Assembly (NCBI GenBank): GCA_020686985.1
Contig: JAJEPU010000006.1
Location: forward strand, 36,987-100,986
Direction of reading: 5' to 3'
DNA: 64,000 nucleotides
DNA from: Brotaphodocola catenula
Lineage (GTDB): Bacteria; Bacillota; Clostridia; Lachnospirales; Lachnospiraceae
A program made the position numbers and the translations under genes. Positions 46,344 through 55,056 of the stretch are shown here, in pieces (position 1 is the first letter of the stretch; each line of letters begins with the position of its first letter). The notes beneath the pieces are model-generated. The model was not told the DNA's origin, made no database searches, and saw only the letters and a program-made list of their open reading frames with translations.

Positions 46344-46426
46344 GAAGGAGCTCGCCAATAACGCAATAACGCCTCCTTACCTGACCCCCTAAAAACCCGA
46401 AGCGTACCAGCACACTGCAATGTCAG

Positions 46427-46460
46427 AAAAGGCCAGCACACATTTCCATGTGCGCCAGCC
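46427..46460 (-). terminator. Terminator of the PTS operon region
   Basis: On minus: GGCTGGCGCACAT, loop GGAA, ATGTGTGCTGGCC then TTTTCT. Lies 73 bases past the small membrane protein gene. Confidence 0.8.
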
Positions 46461-46532
46461 TGGCTGCCCAGAGCACTTCTCAAACCATTTCGAGATGCCC
46501 CGATTCACAAATTCTAAAGATAAATCTAATCT

Positions 46533-46841
46533 TTACAAGTCTCCTGAAATCGGCTGATGAACAGCCTCCAGAATCCTTTTCACGTTCTCTTTTCCATTTT
46601 TTCTTCCAGTCCAGATCACAATCGCCATCGCGGAGAATAACACAGCCAATATGATTCCAAATACTCCCCTCAGAGTTCCGGCATTCATATAAAATCCGTT
46701 CACAGCCAGAATCACTCCAATCACCGCGATCGATAAACACCCTCTCTGCCAGTTTCCAAGGCGTCTCAAGGCATCCATCTGCATCTGCGCTTCTTTGATC
46801 AGCATGTTCTGCTCCTGTATGGTCTGTGCGTCTCCACTCAT
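46533..46841 (-). CDS. Small membrane protein, unknown function
   Basis: 102 residues with two probable membrane helices (about 35-50 and 58-80), a hydrophilic N terminus (DAQTIQEQNMLIKEAQMQMD) and a basic C-terminal stretch. No family recognised. It follows the PTS IID gene by 161 bases and shares the following terminator. Its leader holds degenerate AAGATAA repeats and a GCGGAGGGATTGCA ribosome site. Confidence 0.7.
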   Translation of the reverse strand: MSGDAQTIQEQNMLIKEAQMQMDALRRLGNWQRGCLSIAVIGVILAVNGFYMNAGTLRGVFGIILAVLFSAMAIVIWTGRKNGKENVKRILEAVHQPISGDL

Positions 46842-47002
46842 TGCAATCCCTCCGCTTATTTATCTTTTACTTATCTTATTTCTTATCCTTTATCCTTCCG
46901 TTAATTTTAAATTTAAATTTTAATTTGTTTTATTCCCGCTCCACTCTCAAAAAATATGGGGAAGAAGAGCGAAGCGGGAACGAACCAAAAATGGGGAGGA
47001 TG

Positions 47003-47815
47003 TTAGTAGGACAGACCCGGATCAAAGAATCCAAGAAGTACGCCGACAAATGCGATTATAACGAGAATCAGCATTACCATTGTCGGGGAAATCTTCTTCT
47101 TCGTCATCAGCCACCAGCAGAAGATAACGGTCACTGCGGATAAAAGTTTCGGATAAATCTGATCCAGAGTGCTCTGAAGGGTGATAATTCCCGGAATCTC
47201 AAAGGAAGTGGAGATGCTGATCCAGCTCGCTGCCACTGCACCGATTACCATTGTACCAACCATGATGATAGAATCACGAATTGCCTGAGCCTGCTCACCT
47301 ACAAGCAGTTCCACGGCTTTTCCGCCCATCTCATAGCCCTTGGAGTAAGCGAACTTCATTCCAAAAAACATCAAAGCGTTCCATACAACAATATAGAAGA
47401 TTGCGCCGAGCGGAGAACCACCGCCGGACAGTCCAAGTGCAATTCCTAAAAGGATCGGGATCAGGGTTCCTACGATCAGGGAATCACCGATACCAGCTAA
47501 AGGTCCCATCAGACCTGCACGGATACCGTTGATCGTCTCACCGTCGATGCCCTCACCGTTTGCCTTCGCTTCTTCCAGACCTGCTGTGATACCAACTACC
47601 AGAGTACCGATCTGAGGCTCTGTGTTGAAGAATGCGGAGTATGTCTTCAATGCTTCCTTCTGCTCTTCCTTCGTGTCATACAGTTCCTGCACAACCGGAA
47701 GCATCGCACACAGATAACCGAAGGTCTGCATGTGCTCCTGAGAGAAGCAGGTCAGATTACCGTAAAACCAAGATAAGAAAGATTTATTTAATGTTTTTTT
47801 GGAAAGTTTTTTCAT
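47003..47815 (-). CDS. PTS mannose/fructose/sorbose-family IID component
   Basis: 270 residues. The N-terminal cytoplasmic part (FYGNLTCFSQEHMQTFGY) and KEALKTYSAFFNTEPQIG are classic for IID. The conserved GLMGPLAGIGDSLIVGTLIPI lies near 115, and C-terminal hydrophobic segments complete the membrane subunit. With IIC it forms the sugar channel. The ATG begins directly after the IIC stop, with the GAGGAGG of the IIC acidic tail serving as ribosome site. Confidence 0.95.
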   Translation of the reverse strand: MKKLSKKTLNKSFLSWFYGNLTCFSQEHMQTFGYLCAMLPVVQELYDTKEEQKEALKTYSAFFNTEPQIGTLVVGITAGLEEAKANGEGIDGETINGIRAGLMGPLAGIGDSLIVGTLIPILLGIALGLSGGGSPLGAIFYIVVWNALMFFGMKFAYSKGYEMGGKAVELLVGEQAQAIRDSIIMVGTMVIGAVAASWISISTSFEIPGIITLQSTLDQIYPKLLSAVTVIFCWWLMTKKKISPTMVMLILVIIAFVGVLLGFFDPGLSY

Positions 47816-48658
47816 TTATATATCCTCCTCATCATCGTCATAGCTTACTGCGCCAGCTACTGCCGGACGAACTTTCAGCATCTGGATCTTGTAGTTAATG
47901 ACTGCAAAGAATCCACCGATCAGAGCTGCACCGATCAGGTTTACACCCATGCATGCAGCCAGTGTAAATCCAAAGAAGAAGGTCAGGAAATCGGTTGCCT
48001 TCGTGATAACCTGTTTCAGCAGGATTGCAACTCCAACTGCCGGAAGAAGGCTACCTACGGTAAACAGCGTCTTCATTGCGATACCATCCATCGGCAGGTA
48101 AACTTTCATCAGGTCTACCATGCTCGAACCAGCCATCGTGATGACTACGGTCGGAAGGAAGGAGCAAAGGAAGTGAGACAGCCACGGAAGACCCATATCT
48201 ACGAGATAGAGTTTCTTGAAATCGCCATCCTCAAGTGCTTTCCAGCCCATGTGCTGCCAAACCAGGTTGACGGTTGCAGTTCCGTAAAAAAGAACGGTTC
48301 CGAGGGTTCCTACTGCTGCTCCGAGGGTTGCTGCCATATCTGTTGCCTGCTTGGAAGCCGGATCAATGCCCATTCCCTTGATTGCACAGATTGCAAGAGG
48401 AATACCTATGTAGCTGATCGCACGAACATCAGCAGAAACGGTTCCACCCGGAGTTACCAGTGCGATGTAGATAACCTGAATCGCTGCACCTACGATGATG
48501 CCTGTCTTCATGTCTCCGAGAACCAGACCTACAATAAGTCCTGCTACGAGCGGACGACCCAGTGTGTAGTTTCCGAATGTCGTGCCTCCAAGACCCGGCA
48601 TACTGGAAAGACATGCACAGATACCAAGAATGATTGCCTGAATAAGATTAATTTGCAT
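47816..48658 (-). CDS. PTS mannose-family IIC component
   Basis: 280 residues, mostly membrane helices. GICACLSSMPGLGGTTFGNY and the duplicated GAAIQVIYIALVTPGGTVSA motif are typical. It moves the sugar across the membrane together with IID. The protein ends in the acidic tail DDDEEDI, whose codons double as the ribosome site of IID. The precise sugar (mannose, fructose, sorbose, N-acetylgalactosamine and others) cannot be told. Start with AGGCAGGGATTGATTT. Confidence 0.95.
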   Translation of the reverse strand: MQINLIQAIILGICACLSSMPGLGGTTFGNYTLGRPLVAGLIVGLVLGDMKTGIIVGAAIQVIYIALVTPGGTVSADVRAISYIGIPLAICAIKGMGIDPASKQATDMAATLGAAVGTLGTVLFYGTATVNLVWQHMGWKALEDGDFKKLYLVDMGLPWLSHFLCSFLPTVVITMAGSSMVDLMKVYLPMDGIAMKTLFTVGSLLPAVGVAILLKQVITKATDFLTFFFGFTLAACMGVNLIGAALIGGFFAVINYKIQMLKVRPAVAGAVSYDDDEEDI

Positions 48659-48709
48659 AAATCAATCCCTGCCTTTCAAAAGATTTTTTATTTCCTAAAA
48701 TCCAGAACT

Positions 48710-49201
48710 TTAGAATCCAAACTGTCCACGAAACTTCGTCCAGTTTCCGATTGCTTCCTCTTTCAGCAGTGCAAATTCTACACTGTATCCCTTCTGCATG
48801 ATTGCCTCGAGAGCCTCTGCCTCTTCCTGAGTGATTGACTGGTTATTTCCCAGCTTCGTTGCGCCCGGACGGTCGTTGCACGGTCCGATGATAACGGTCT
48901 TTACACCCGGATCAAAGCCCTGATCTACAAGGATCTTTTTCATATCTACCGGATTCTTCGTGATCAGGAAGTAACGATCCTTGCTGTCGAGCACCTTCTG
49001 GCATTTTGCCTTCCACTCATCCATTGTCCAAACAAAGGTCTTTTTTCCAGAAGCACTCTTGTACGCTGCCTTCAGAACCGGGTTGGATGCTGCGAGGTCA
49101 TTGACTGCAACAAGTCCGTCACACGGATACTCCAGCGCCCATCTGGTACAGGTCTGTCCATGAATCATACGGTCATCTACTCTCACAAAAGATACTGACA
49201 T
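48710..49201 (-). CDS. PTS mannose-family IIB component
   Basis: 163 residues, full IIB length. The phospho-site His14 lies in RVDDRMIHGQTCTRWA. IIB takes phosphate from IIA and gives it to the incoming sugar at IIC/IID. The start has AAGGAGGACAAAATC. It is 51 bases before IIC in the transcript. Confidence 0.95.
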   Translation of the reverse strand: MSVSFVRVDDRMIHGQTCTRWALEYPCDGLVAVNDLAASNPVLKAAYKSASGKKTFVWTMDEWKAKCQKVLDSKDRYFLITKNPVDMKKILVDQGFDPGVKTVIIGPCNDRPGATKLGNNQSITQEEAEALEAIMQKGYSVEFALLKEEAIGNWTKFRGQFGF

Positions 49202-49253
49202 GATTTTGTCCTCCTTATTTCGCTCAGATTTTATTTTTTATAAGCTCTGATCT

Positions 49254-49301
49254 TTTTTATAATTTTCTTTTTAATTCTTTTTATAATTTTCGTTTTAATT
49301 C
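49254..49301. repeat. Two tandem 24-bp AT-rich repeats between IIA and IIB genes
   Basis: The unit (T5 ATAATTTTC then T/G TTTTAATTC) is repeated twice with one difference. It lies in the 190-base spacer between PTS IIA and IIB. It may space or destabilise the message; no terminator stem is seen there. Confidence 0.55.
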
Positions 49302-49391
49302 TTTTTCTTTACGATCTTTCTTTATAAATTCGATAAGCTCGTTTTCATTTTTCTTGAATTCTCTCACGTTGTCTGTGCTTCACTTAAGCAA

Positions 49392-49823
49392 TTAGATGTC
49401 GTCTTCCTCATCGTCGTCGAGCTTCAGCTCCATCTCCTTGATCGCGTCTCTCGACTCAGAAACCAGGCTTGCCTTGAGGCTCTCCGTATCAAGCGCATCC
49501 TTCATCAGAGTTGCCGTCAGTGCCATCGGCAAATTCATACCACCGAAAGCCGTTGTCTTTGCGAGCAGTCCCTTTTTCGTCAGCACATCGAGCGCTGTCG
49601 TCAGCGGAGAACCGCCGATGATATCTGCGAGCAGGATGATCTCGTCCTCCTCCTTGATCGGCTCAACCAGCTTTCCAAAGTTCTCTGCGAACTCATCTGC
49701 ACCCATTCCGTCCTGAAGACTGGTGCTCAGGATATCCTCTCGACCGCCACCAGCCAACATGTTTAACACGCTGTGCAGACCCGGTGCAAACGTTCCGTGG
49801 CTGACAAGTACGACATATTTCAT
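49392..49823 (-). CDS. PTS mannose-family IIA component
   Basis: 143 residues. His9 in VLVSHGTFAPGLHS is the site phosphorylated by HPr. IIA is a separate protein here, not fused to IIB. Motifs GMGADEFAENFGKL and LADIIGGSPLTTALD match the family. It ends DDDEEDDI, echoing the acidic tail of IIC. First gene of the IIA-IIB-IIC-IID set; no LevR-type activator or kinase is adjacent, so the control is unclear. Ribosome site AGAGGGGGAAAACGAG. Confidence 0.95.
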   Translation of the reverse strand: MKYVVLVSHGTFAPGLHSVLNMLAGGGREDILSTSLQDGMGADEFAENFGKLVEPIKEEDEIILLADIIGGSPLTTALDVLTKKGLLAKTTAFGGMNLPMALTATLMKDALDTESLKASLVSESRDAIKEMELKLDDDEEDDI

Positions 49824-49940
49824 CTCGTTTTCCCCCTCTTTTTTGTTTTTCTATTTCTTGATTTGTTCTCATCTCTGTACTTTTATTCTACTGATTTTCC
49901 ATTTTGAAATCATCTGCACTCTGTCACTTCTTTTTGGCAC

Positions 49941-49982
49941 AAAAAAATGACATTTGTCATGTCACCGTGACAAATGTCATTC
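49941..49982 (-). terminator. Terminator of hemZ
   Basis: AATGACATTTGTCA pairs perfectly with TGACAAATGTCATT; on minus TTTTTTTG follows. Lies 88 bases past the hemZ stop. Confidence 0.92.
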
Positions 49983-50069
49983 TCTTTTATATGATCTTTA
50001 TCCGCTTTCGCGCAAGACAACTTATTCTTGATTTTTTTCTATCAAAAAGCATCCAAATGCAATACAAAA

Positions 50070-51575
50070 TCACATCGAAAGCAGTTTGTCTTTTCGCGCA
50101 ATCATCTCATCGATTCGCTCAATATACTGCTCGACATTCTTGACATTCTCCGCACGCTCAATCCGATTCTCCTCCGGGAAGAGGCGTTTCGTCGTCGTTC
50201 CCGCTCCACATGCGATGATCGTCTGCTTCTCCTCCATGATCAGGATGTTGTAGATGCAGGCTTTTCCCGGTGATGCATATCCGACATTCTCAAAGTTGCC
50301 TGCCATATTTTTCTGACGATACAGATAATACGGCTCAAGACCAAGCTCTCTCGCATACTTTGCCGTGAGATCAATCATCTCCTGCGTGTTCGTGATCTTT
50401 AAATCCTTGTAGACTTCCTTCATCGTGTTCAGTCGGGCTGCGCGCTTGATCGCAAGCGAGTGAACCGTAATACTGTCCGGTGCAAGCGCCTTGACTGCCT
50501 CCATCGTCGCCTGAACATCCTCAAGATTCTCCTCCGGCAATCCAACAATCAGATCCATGTTGATGTTGTCGAATCCCAGCTCTCTCGCCATCGCGAATCG
50601 CTCCATAACATCCTCAACCGTGTGACGGCGACCGATCAGATCAAGCGTCTCCTGCTTCATCGTCTGCGGATTGATCGAGATTCGTGTGATTCCGTGATCG
50701 CGAAGCACCTGCAATTTCTCCCGTGTGATGCTGTCCGGACGCCCCGCCTCGACCGTGAACTCCTGCACATTGGAGAGGTCAAACGTGTTCTCAATCTTTG
50801 TGATCAGGCGGTCGAGATCCTCCGGACTCAGAGAAGTCGGCGTTCCACCGCCAAAGTAAATCGTCTCAAGACGACATCCACCCTTCTTCTCTGCGACATA
50901 GTCAAGCTCCTTGAACAGTGCCTCAAAGTACTGGTCCATCTTTCCCTGCCATCTCCCGATCGGATAGGAGGTGAATGAACAGTACAGACAGGTTGTCGGA
51001 CAGAACGGGATTCCGACATAGAGACTGTATCCATCCCGATAATCAATGCCGGAAAGAAGCTCGCGCTCCTTCTGTGCAATCTCAATGCTCAAGTTAATCT
51101 TCTCATTTCCGGTGTAATACGTCTCCTTCATCTCCCGGCGGATCTCATTTTCCTCCTCGCCCTGCTCAAGTTTCGTCAGCGCGATCTTTGTCGGTCGGAT
51201 TCCGGTTAACGTGCCCCACGGAAGCTGTTTGCCCGTTCTCTCTATCAAAAGCAGATAAAGACGGCGTTTGATCTTATTCTTCGTCTCAAATCGATTGTCA
51301 TAATCAACCTCGATCGGCTGTTCTCCCTCGATCGCACGGCGCTCCTCGCGCATCTCCGGCTCAAGTTTCATCTCGGAAAAGGCAAAAAACTGCGGTTTTC
51401 CAAACGAAATCAGATGGAGAGCAAAGGTCCTTCTGTCGTCTGAGAGCGTTCCCTTGACTGCCAGATTAAGCCCATCCTGATATTCATGGACAAACGTCTC
51501 TCCCGGAAAAAACGCCATCATCAGTTCTCGGATATCCTGCTCGTAAGCATCATCATTCAGTAAAATTCCTATCAT
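50070..51575 (-). CDS. hemZ: HemZ-type radical SAM protein (coproporphyrinogen dehydrogenase)
   Basis: 501 residues. An N-terminal extension of about 165 residues, as in Bacillus HemZ, precedes a HemN-like radical SAM core. The cluster motif is GIPFCPTTCLYCSF, followed by IYFGGGTPTSLSPEDL. Also seen are FTVEAGRPDSIT and RISINPQTM. It is thought to decarboxylate coproporphyrinogen III without oxygen, although in heme-less Clostridia such proteins may have another role. Ribosome site GAGGTAGACAG. Confidence 0.9.
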   Translation of the reverse strand: MIGILLNDDAYEQDIRELMMAFFPGETFVHEYQDGLNLAVKGTLSDDRRTFALHLISFGKPQFFAFSEMKLEPEMREERRAIEGEQPIEVDYDNRFETKNKIKRRLYLLLIERTGKQLPWGTLTGIRPTKIALTKLEQGEEENEIRREMKETYYTGNEKINLSIEIAQKERELLSGIDYRDGYSLYVGIPFCPTTCLYCSFTSYPIGRWQGKMDQYFEALFKELDYVAEKKGGCRLETIYFGGGTPTSLSPEDLDRLITKIENTFDLSNVQEFTVEAGRPDSITREKLQVLRDHGITRISINPQTMKQETLDLIGRRHTVEDVMERFAMARELGFDNINMDLIVGLPEENLEDVQATMEAVKALAPDSITVHSLAIKRAARLNTMKEVYKDLKITNTQEMIDLTAKYARELGLEPYYLYRQKNMAGNFENVGYASPGKACIYNILIMEEKQTIIACGAGTTTKRLFPEENRIERAENVKNVEQYIERIDEMIARKDKLLSM

Positions 51576-51657
51576 CTGTCTACCTCTATCTCTTTATACC
51601 TCTATCGCATATCGCTCTAATGCCTCTGTCCGGCTTTCCATTCAAGTCGACTCGACA

Positions 51658-52308
51658 TCAGCGAAAACGATTATACGACACAACCGGATTGTATTTCTTC
51701 TCGTAACCGATCGTCGTCGGATCTCCATGTCCCGGGTACACCATCGTGTCGTCCGGAAGCGCAAAAAGTTTCTCCGTGATCGATTTCACAATCGCCGAAG
51801 AGCTTCCAGTTGGAAGGTCTGTCCGTCCCATAGACTCATAAAAGAGCGTATCTCCGCTGATCAGCACCTGCTCCGACTCCAGATAATAGCAAACGGAACC
51901 TGCGGTGTGACCCGGAGTTGCAAGAACCTTCCACTCATCGCCGAGCAGATGAATCACCTGACCATCGCGCAGAAATTCATCGGCACTCAGCTCCATTCTC
52001 TCGGTTCCGAGCGTTCCGGAGAGATTCATCGAGGAATCCTCGAGCAGACGCTCCTCATCCACATGCGCATACACCTGGCAGTGGAACGCACGACGAATGT
52101 CCTCCACTGCCAGAATGTGGTCAAAATGACCATGAGTCAAAAGAATCGCGGTCGGCTCCACTCCAAGCTCTCTGCATTTGTTCAGCAGAAATACTCCGTT
52201 ATCCGCTGGATCTACAATCACAGCCTCCTTCTTTCCCTCATGGTAAATGACGTAACAGTTTGTGCTGATTCCGCCCAGCACATAAGTCTTTATACGAAAA
52301 TCGCTCAT
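51658..52308 (-). CDS. MBL-fold metallo-hydrolase (glyoxalase II-like)
   Basis: 216 residues. The metal motif is LTHGHFDHILAV, with further ligands in TPGHTAGSVCYYL, SGDTLFYESMGRTDLP and YPGHGDPTTIG. This is the layout of short glyoxalase II-like hydrolases. The N terminus (TYVLGGISTNCYVIY) is standard. In Clostridia this gene often follows relA and a dtd-type gene; here relA is directly upstream. ATG at 52308 is chosen; the AAAAGGAGCT ribosome site adjoins an inverted-repeat arm (see 52318-52393). Substrate unproven. Confidence 0.9.
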   Translation of the reverse strand: MSDFRIKTYVLGGISTNCYVIYHEGKKEAVIVDPADNGVFLLNKCRELGVEPTAILLTHGHFDHILAVEDIRRAFHCQVYAHVDEERLLEDSSMNLSGTLGTERMELSADEFLRDGQVIHLLGDEWKVLATPGHTAGSVCYYLESEQVLISGDTLFYESMGRTDLPTGSSSAIVKSITEKLFALPDDTMVYPGHGDPTTIGYEKKYNPVVSYNRFR

Positions 52309-52317
52309 TTCGTTCTC

Positions 52318-52393
52318 AGCTCCTTTTCTATCATATGGCAAAATCATTTTACATAATTTCATATGATAGGACGCAATTTCCTATCATATGAAA
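52318..52393 (-). promoter_or_regulatory. Three-arm alternative hairpin before the MBL gene
   Basis: On minus, arm 1 TTTCATATGATAGGA (52393-52379) pairs perfectly with arm 2 TCCTATCATATGAAA (52371-52357). Arm 3 CATATGATAG (52337-52328) is a second copy of arm 1, can also pair with arm 2, and touches the AAAAGGAG ribosome site. The two hairpins exclude each other, which would suit translational or termination control. The first hairpin also lies 13 bases past the relA stop and may mark its end. Confidence 0.45.
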
Positions 52394-52406
52394 AGAACTG
52401 CGGTGG

Positions 52407-54686
52407 CTAACCCGCAGTCCTCTCAATATCAAGAACGCCTTCAATCTGGCGTAATTTATCGATCAAACGATTCAGTTCTTCCACTCCGTGAATGTCAAAT
52501 GTCATCACGATCGTCGCTTTGCCCTGCTTGCTCGTCCGCACATTCATCGAGGTGATGTCAATCTGGCGCTCTGTAAATACCTTGGAGATGTCAACGAACA
52601 TTCCGATTCGGTTGTTCGCATAAATCTGAATCTCCGTCGAGTACTTCTCCTTGCCCTCATCGCTCTCCGGCTGTTGCCACTCTGCATCCATCAGACGCGC
52701 TCTCTCATCCTCCGGAAGGTTGATGATGTTAATACAGTCTGTGCGGTGAATCGAGACACCACGTCCACGAGTCACAAAGCCGACAATCTCATCGCCCGGA
52801 ACCGGACTACAACAGCGTGAGAAGCGAACGGAGAGATCGTGAACACCCTTGACGACAATTCCGCTCTTGGACTTCTTGTTCGATACCGGAACCTTTGCAT
52901 CCGACTCGGCAAGCGTGTCGAGAACCGTCTTGTCCGTGATCTCCTTCTTCTTTTTCTTCTCCCGCTCCTCAAGCATCTTGTTGATGACTTGACCCTCTTT
53001 CAGACCGCCATGTCCAATCGAGGCAAGCACAGAATCCCAGTCCTTGAACGCATAGCGCACCATGACCTTCTCCTGAAACTCCGGCTTGTTGATCTCCGGG
53101 TAATTAATGCCCTTCGCCTTACAGTAACGGTCAATCAGCTCACGACCACGAATGATGTTGTCTTCCTTGAGCTCATTCTTGAACCACTGATTGATCTTAT
53201 TCTTCGCTTGCGTGCTCTTCACGAGAGACAGCCAGTCACGGCTCGGTCCCTTGGAATTCTGAGACGTGATGATCTCAATCTGATCACCATTCTGAATCAC
53301 ATAATCGATGTTGACGAGCTTTCCATTGACACGCGCTCCGACCATCTTGTTGCCGACTGCACTGTGAATCGCGTATGCAAAGTCGATCGGCGTCGATCCA
53401 CTCGGCAGAGTCTTGACATCACCAGTCGGGGTGAAGCAGTATACACTGTCGGAAAACAAATCGAGATCGCCCTTGACCATGCTGAGGAACTCTTTGGAGT
53501 CGTCGGTATCGCGCTGCCACTCCAGAATCTGACGAAGCCAGGACAGCTTTGCCTCCTCGTCTCCGGCTGCAATCTTTCCGCTTCCACTCTCCTTATACTT
53601 CCAGTGAGCCGCAATACCGTACTCAGCCGTCCGGTGCATGTCGTAGGTTCTGATCTGAATCTCAAACGGCTGTCCGGTGTTTCCGATCAGTGTCGTATGA
53701 AGCGACTGGTACATATTCGGCTTCGGCATTGCAATGTAATCCTTGAAACGTCCCGGAATCGGCTTATACATCTCATGGATGACACCGAGAGCCGCATAAC
53801 AGTCCTTCACGCTGTCAACAAGAATACGAACTGCAAACAGATCGTAGATCTGATCGAGGGTCTTGTTCTGGTTGACCATCTTCTTGTAAATACTGAAGAA
53901 ATGCTTTACGCGTCCGACAACCGTCGCCTCGATCGCGGCTTCCTTCATGTGGTCCTGAACCTCATCTACAATCTCCTGAACAAAGGCTTCTCTCGAATCC
54001 TTGCGGAGATTAACCTTCTCGACGAGATCAAAATACACATCCGGTTTCAGGAAACGGAAGGAGAGATCATCGAGCTCAATCTTGATCTTGGAAATACCGA
54101 GACGATCTGCAATCGGAGCGTAGATCTCAAGTGTCTCACGCGCCTTTTCCTTCTGTTTTTCCGGCTTCCAGTACTGTCCGGTTCTCATATTGTGCAGACG
54201 GTCGGCAAGTTTTACGATGATAACACGGATGTCTTTCGCCATTGCGAGGAACATCTTTCGCAGGTTTTCTGCCTGAATCTCCACCTTGTCTTTATCCCAT
54301 GACAGCTGTGTCAGCTTTGTTACTCCATCTACGAGAAACGCTACCTCAGCATTGAACTCCTTTGTGAGTTCATCAAGCGTCATCGCTGTATCCTCCACGA
54401 CATCGTGAAGCAAACCGGCTGCAATCGTCTCCTTATCCATCTCTAAGTCAGCAAGAATAATCGCAACACAAAGCGGGTGAATGATGTACGGTTCACCCGA
54501 TTTTCGTTTCTGTCCTTCATGGGCCTCGTCTGCGACTCGGTACGCTTTCTCAATCATCGAAATGTCATCTGACGGATGATATCTGCGAATCGTGCGGACG
54601 AGGTCCTTATACAATTCCTCCGGAGTTGTAAAGTCTGCCGGATCTTCCAGTTCTCTCTCAACTTTCTTTGCTTCTTCGTTTGCCAT
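52407..54686 (-). CDS. relA: Bifunctional (p)ppGpp synthetase/hydrolase (RelA/SpoT, Rsh)
   Basis: 759 residues. The N-terminal HD hydrolase domain has KRKSGEPYIIHP and GLLHDVVEDT (HD metal ligands), so hydrolysis should be intact. The synthetase domain follows (about 235-350, KMVNQNKTLDQIYDLFAVRI and GRFKDYIAMPKPNMYQSLHT). A TGS domain (about 400-460), a helical region and a C-terminal ACT domain sense stalled ribosomes. It makes and degrades the stringent-response alarmone. ATG at 54686 has GAGGTGG; an upstream in-frame ATG at 54710 lies only a few bases from the predicted transcript start. Confidence 0.95.
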   Translation of the reverse strand: MANEEAKKVERELEDPADFTTPEELYKDLVRTIRRYHPSDDISMIEKAYRVADEAHEGQKRKSGEPYIIHPLCVAIILADLEMDKETIAAGLLHDVVEDTAMTLDELTKEFNAEVAFLVDGVTKLTQLSWDKDKVEIQAENLRKMFLAMAKDIRVIIVKLADRLHNMRTGQYWKPEKQKEKARETLEIYAPIADRLGISKIKIELDDLSFRFLKPDVYFDLVEKVNLRKDSREAFVQEIVDEVQDHMKEAAIEATVVGRVKHFFSIYKKMVNQNKTLDQIYDLFAVRILVDSVKDCYAALGVIHEMYKPIPGRFKDYIAMPKPNMYQSLHTTLIGNTGQPFEIQIRTYDMHRTAEYGIAAHWKYKESGSGKIAAGDEEAKLSWLRQILEWQRDTDDSKEFLSMVKGDLDLFSDSVYCFTPTGDVKTLPSGSTPIDFAYAIHSAVGNKMVGARVNGKLVNIDYVIQNGDQIEIITSQNSKGPSRDWLSLVKSTQAKNKINQWFKNELKEDNIIRGRELIDRYCKAKGINYPEINKPEFQEKVMVRYAFKDWDSVLASIGHGGLKEGQVINKMLEEREKKKKKEITDKTVLDTLAESDAKVPVSNKKSKSGIVVKGVHDLSVRFSRCCSPVPGDEIVGFVTRGRGVSIHRTDCINIINLPEDERARLMDAEWQQPESDEGKEKYSTEIQIYANNRIGMFVDISKVFTERQIDITSMNVRTSKQGKATIVMTFDIHGVEELNRLIDKLRQIEGVLDIERTAG

Positions 54687-54722
54687 GGGAAAGCCACCTC
54701 TTCTGCGCATAAGTTATTATGT

Positions 54723-54751
54723 ATTATAATTATTTTTGTCAAAAAAAGCAA
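54723..54751 (-). promoter_or_regulatory. Promoter of relA
   Basis: On minus: TTGCTT (54751-54746), 17-base spacer, TATAAT (54728-54723). It lies within the dead tail of the pseudogene upstream, giving relA its own start separate from the corrin operon. Confidence 0.65.
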
Positions 54752-54796
54752 GGGGGAATAAAAATGGGGCGGGCGCCCCTGCTGATTTGCAGTTGT

Positions 54797-55043
54797 GCTC
54801 CGCTACGTTGTAGCTGACTGCGCCCTCGATCTTCTCGATCTTGTGGCATCCGCCTGCTACCATTCCTACCATGTTTACCCAGAAAATATCTTCCATACCA
54901 CTTCCGACGAAGGTACAGCCATTCTCTTTTGCGGTCACATCAAGAAGATTTGCACGAACCGCATCTGTCGTCCAGCAGTACGTTGCCTCTTCACACGTTG
55001 TGATTACGCTGATTCCTCTTTCGTTTATCAAAAGACAATATAT
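54797..55043 (-). pseudogene. Internal fragment of a dihydrodipicolinate-reductase-like/2,4-diaminopentanoate dehydrogenase gene
   Basis: The frame reads ISVITTCEEATYCWTTDAV, then TAKENGCTFVGSGMEDIFWV and KIEKIEGAVSYNV. It matches the middle of NAD(P)-binding proteins of the DapB/Ord group, normally about 340 residues. Only about 80 are left, with neither the N-terminal Rossmann start nor the C terminus. It begins 14 bases past the cbiC stop without a proper start (TTG, no ribosome site) and runs into unrelated sequence. It is unrelated to B12 synthesis and probably a rearrangement relic. Confidence 0.6.
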
Positions 55044-55056
55044 TTCAATCAAATCT

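Noticed and set aside
49824..49940. Sigma-54 type -24/-12 promoter before the mannose PTS
   Set aside because: No GG-N10-GC pair at proper spacing and no LevR-like activator nearby.
54797..54820. CCGCTACGTTGTAG, similar to part of the dispersed palindrome family
   Set aside because: It is coding sequence of the pseudogene (SYNVAEH) and lacks the remaining repeat parts.
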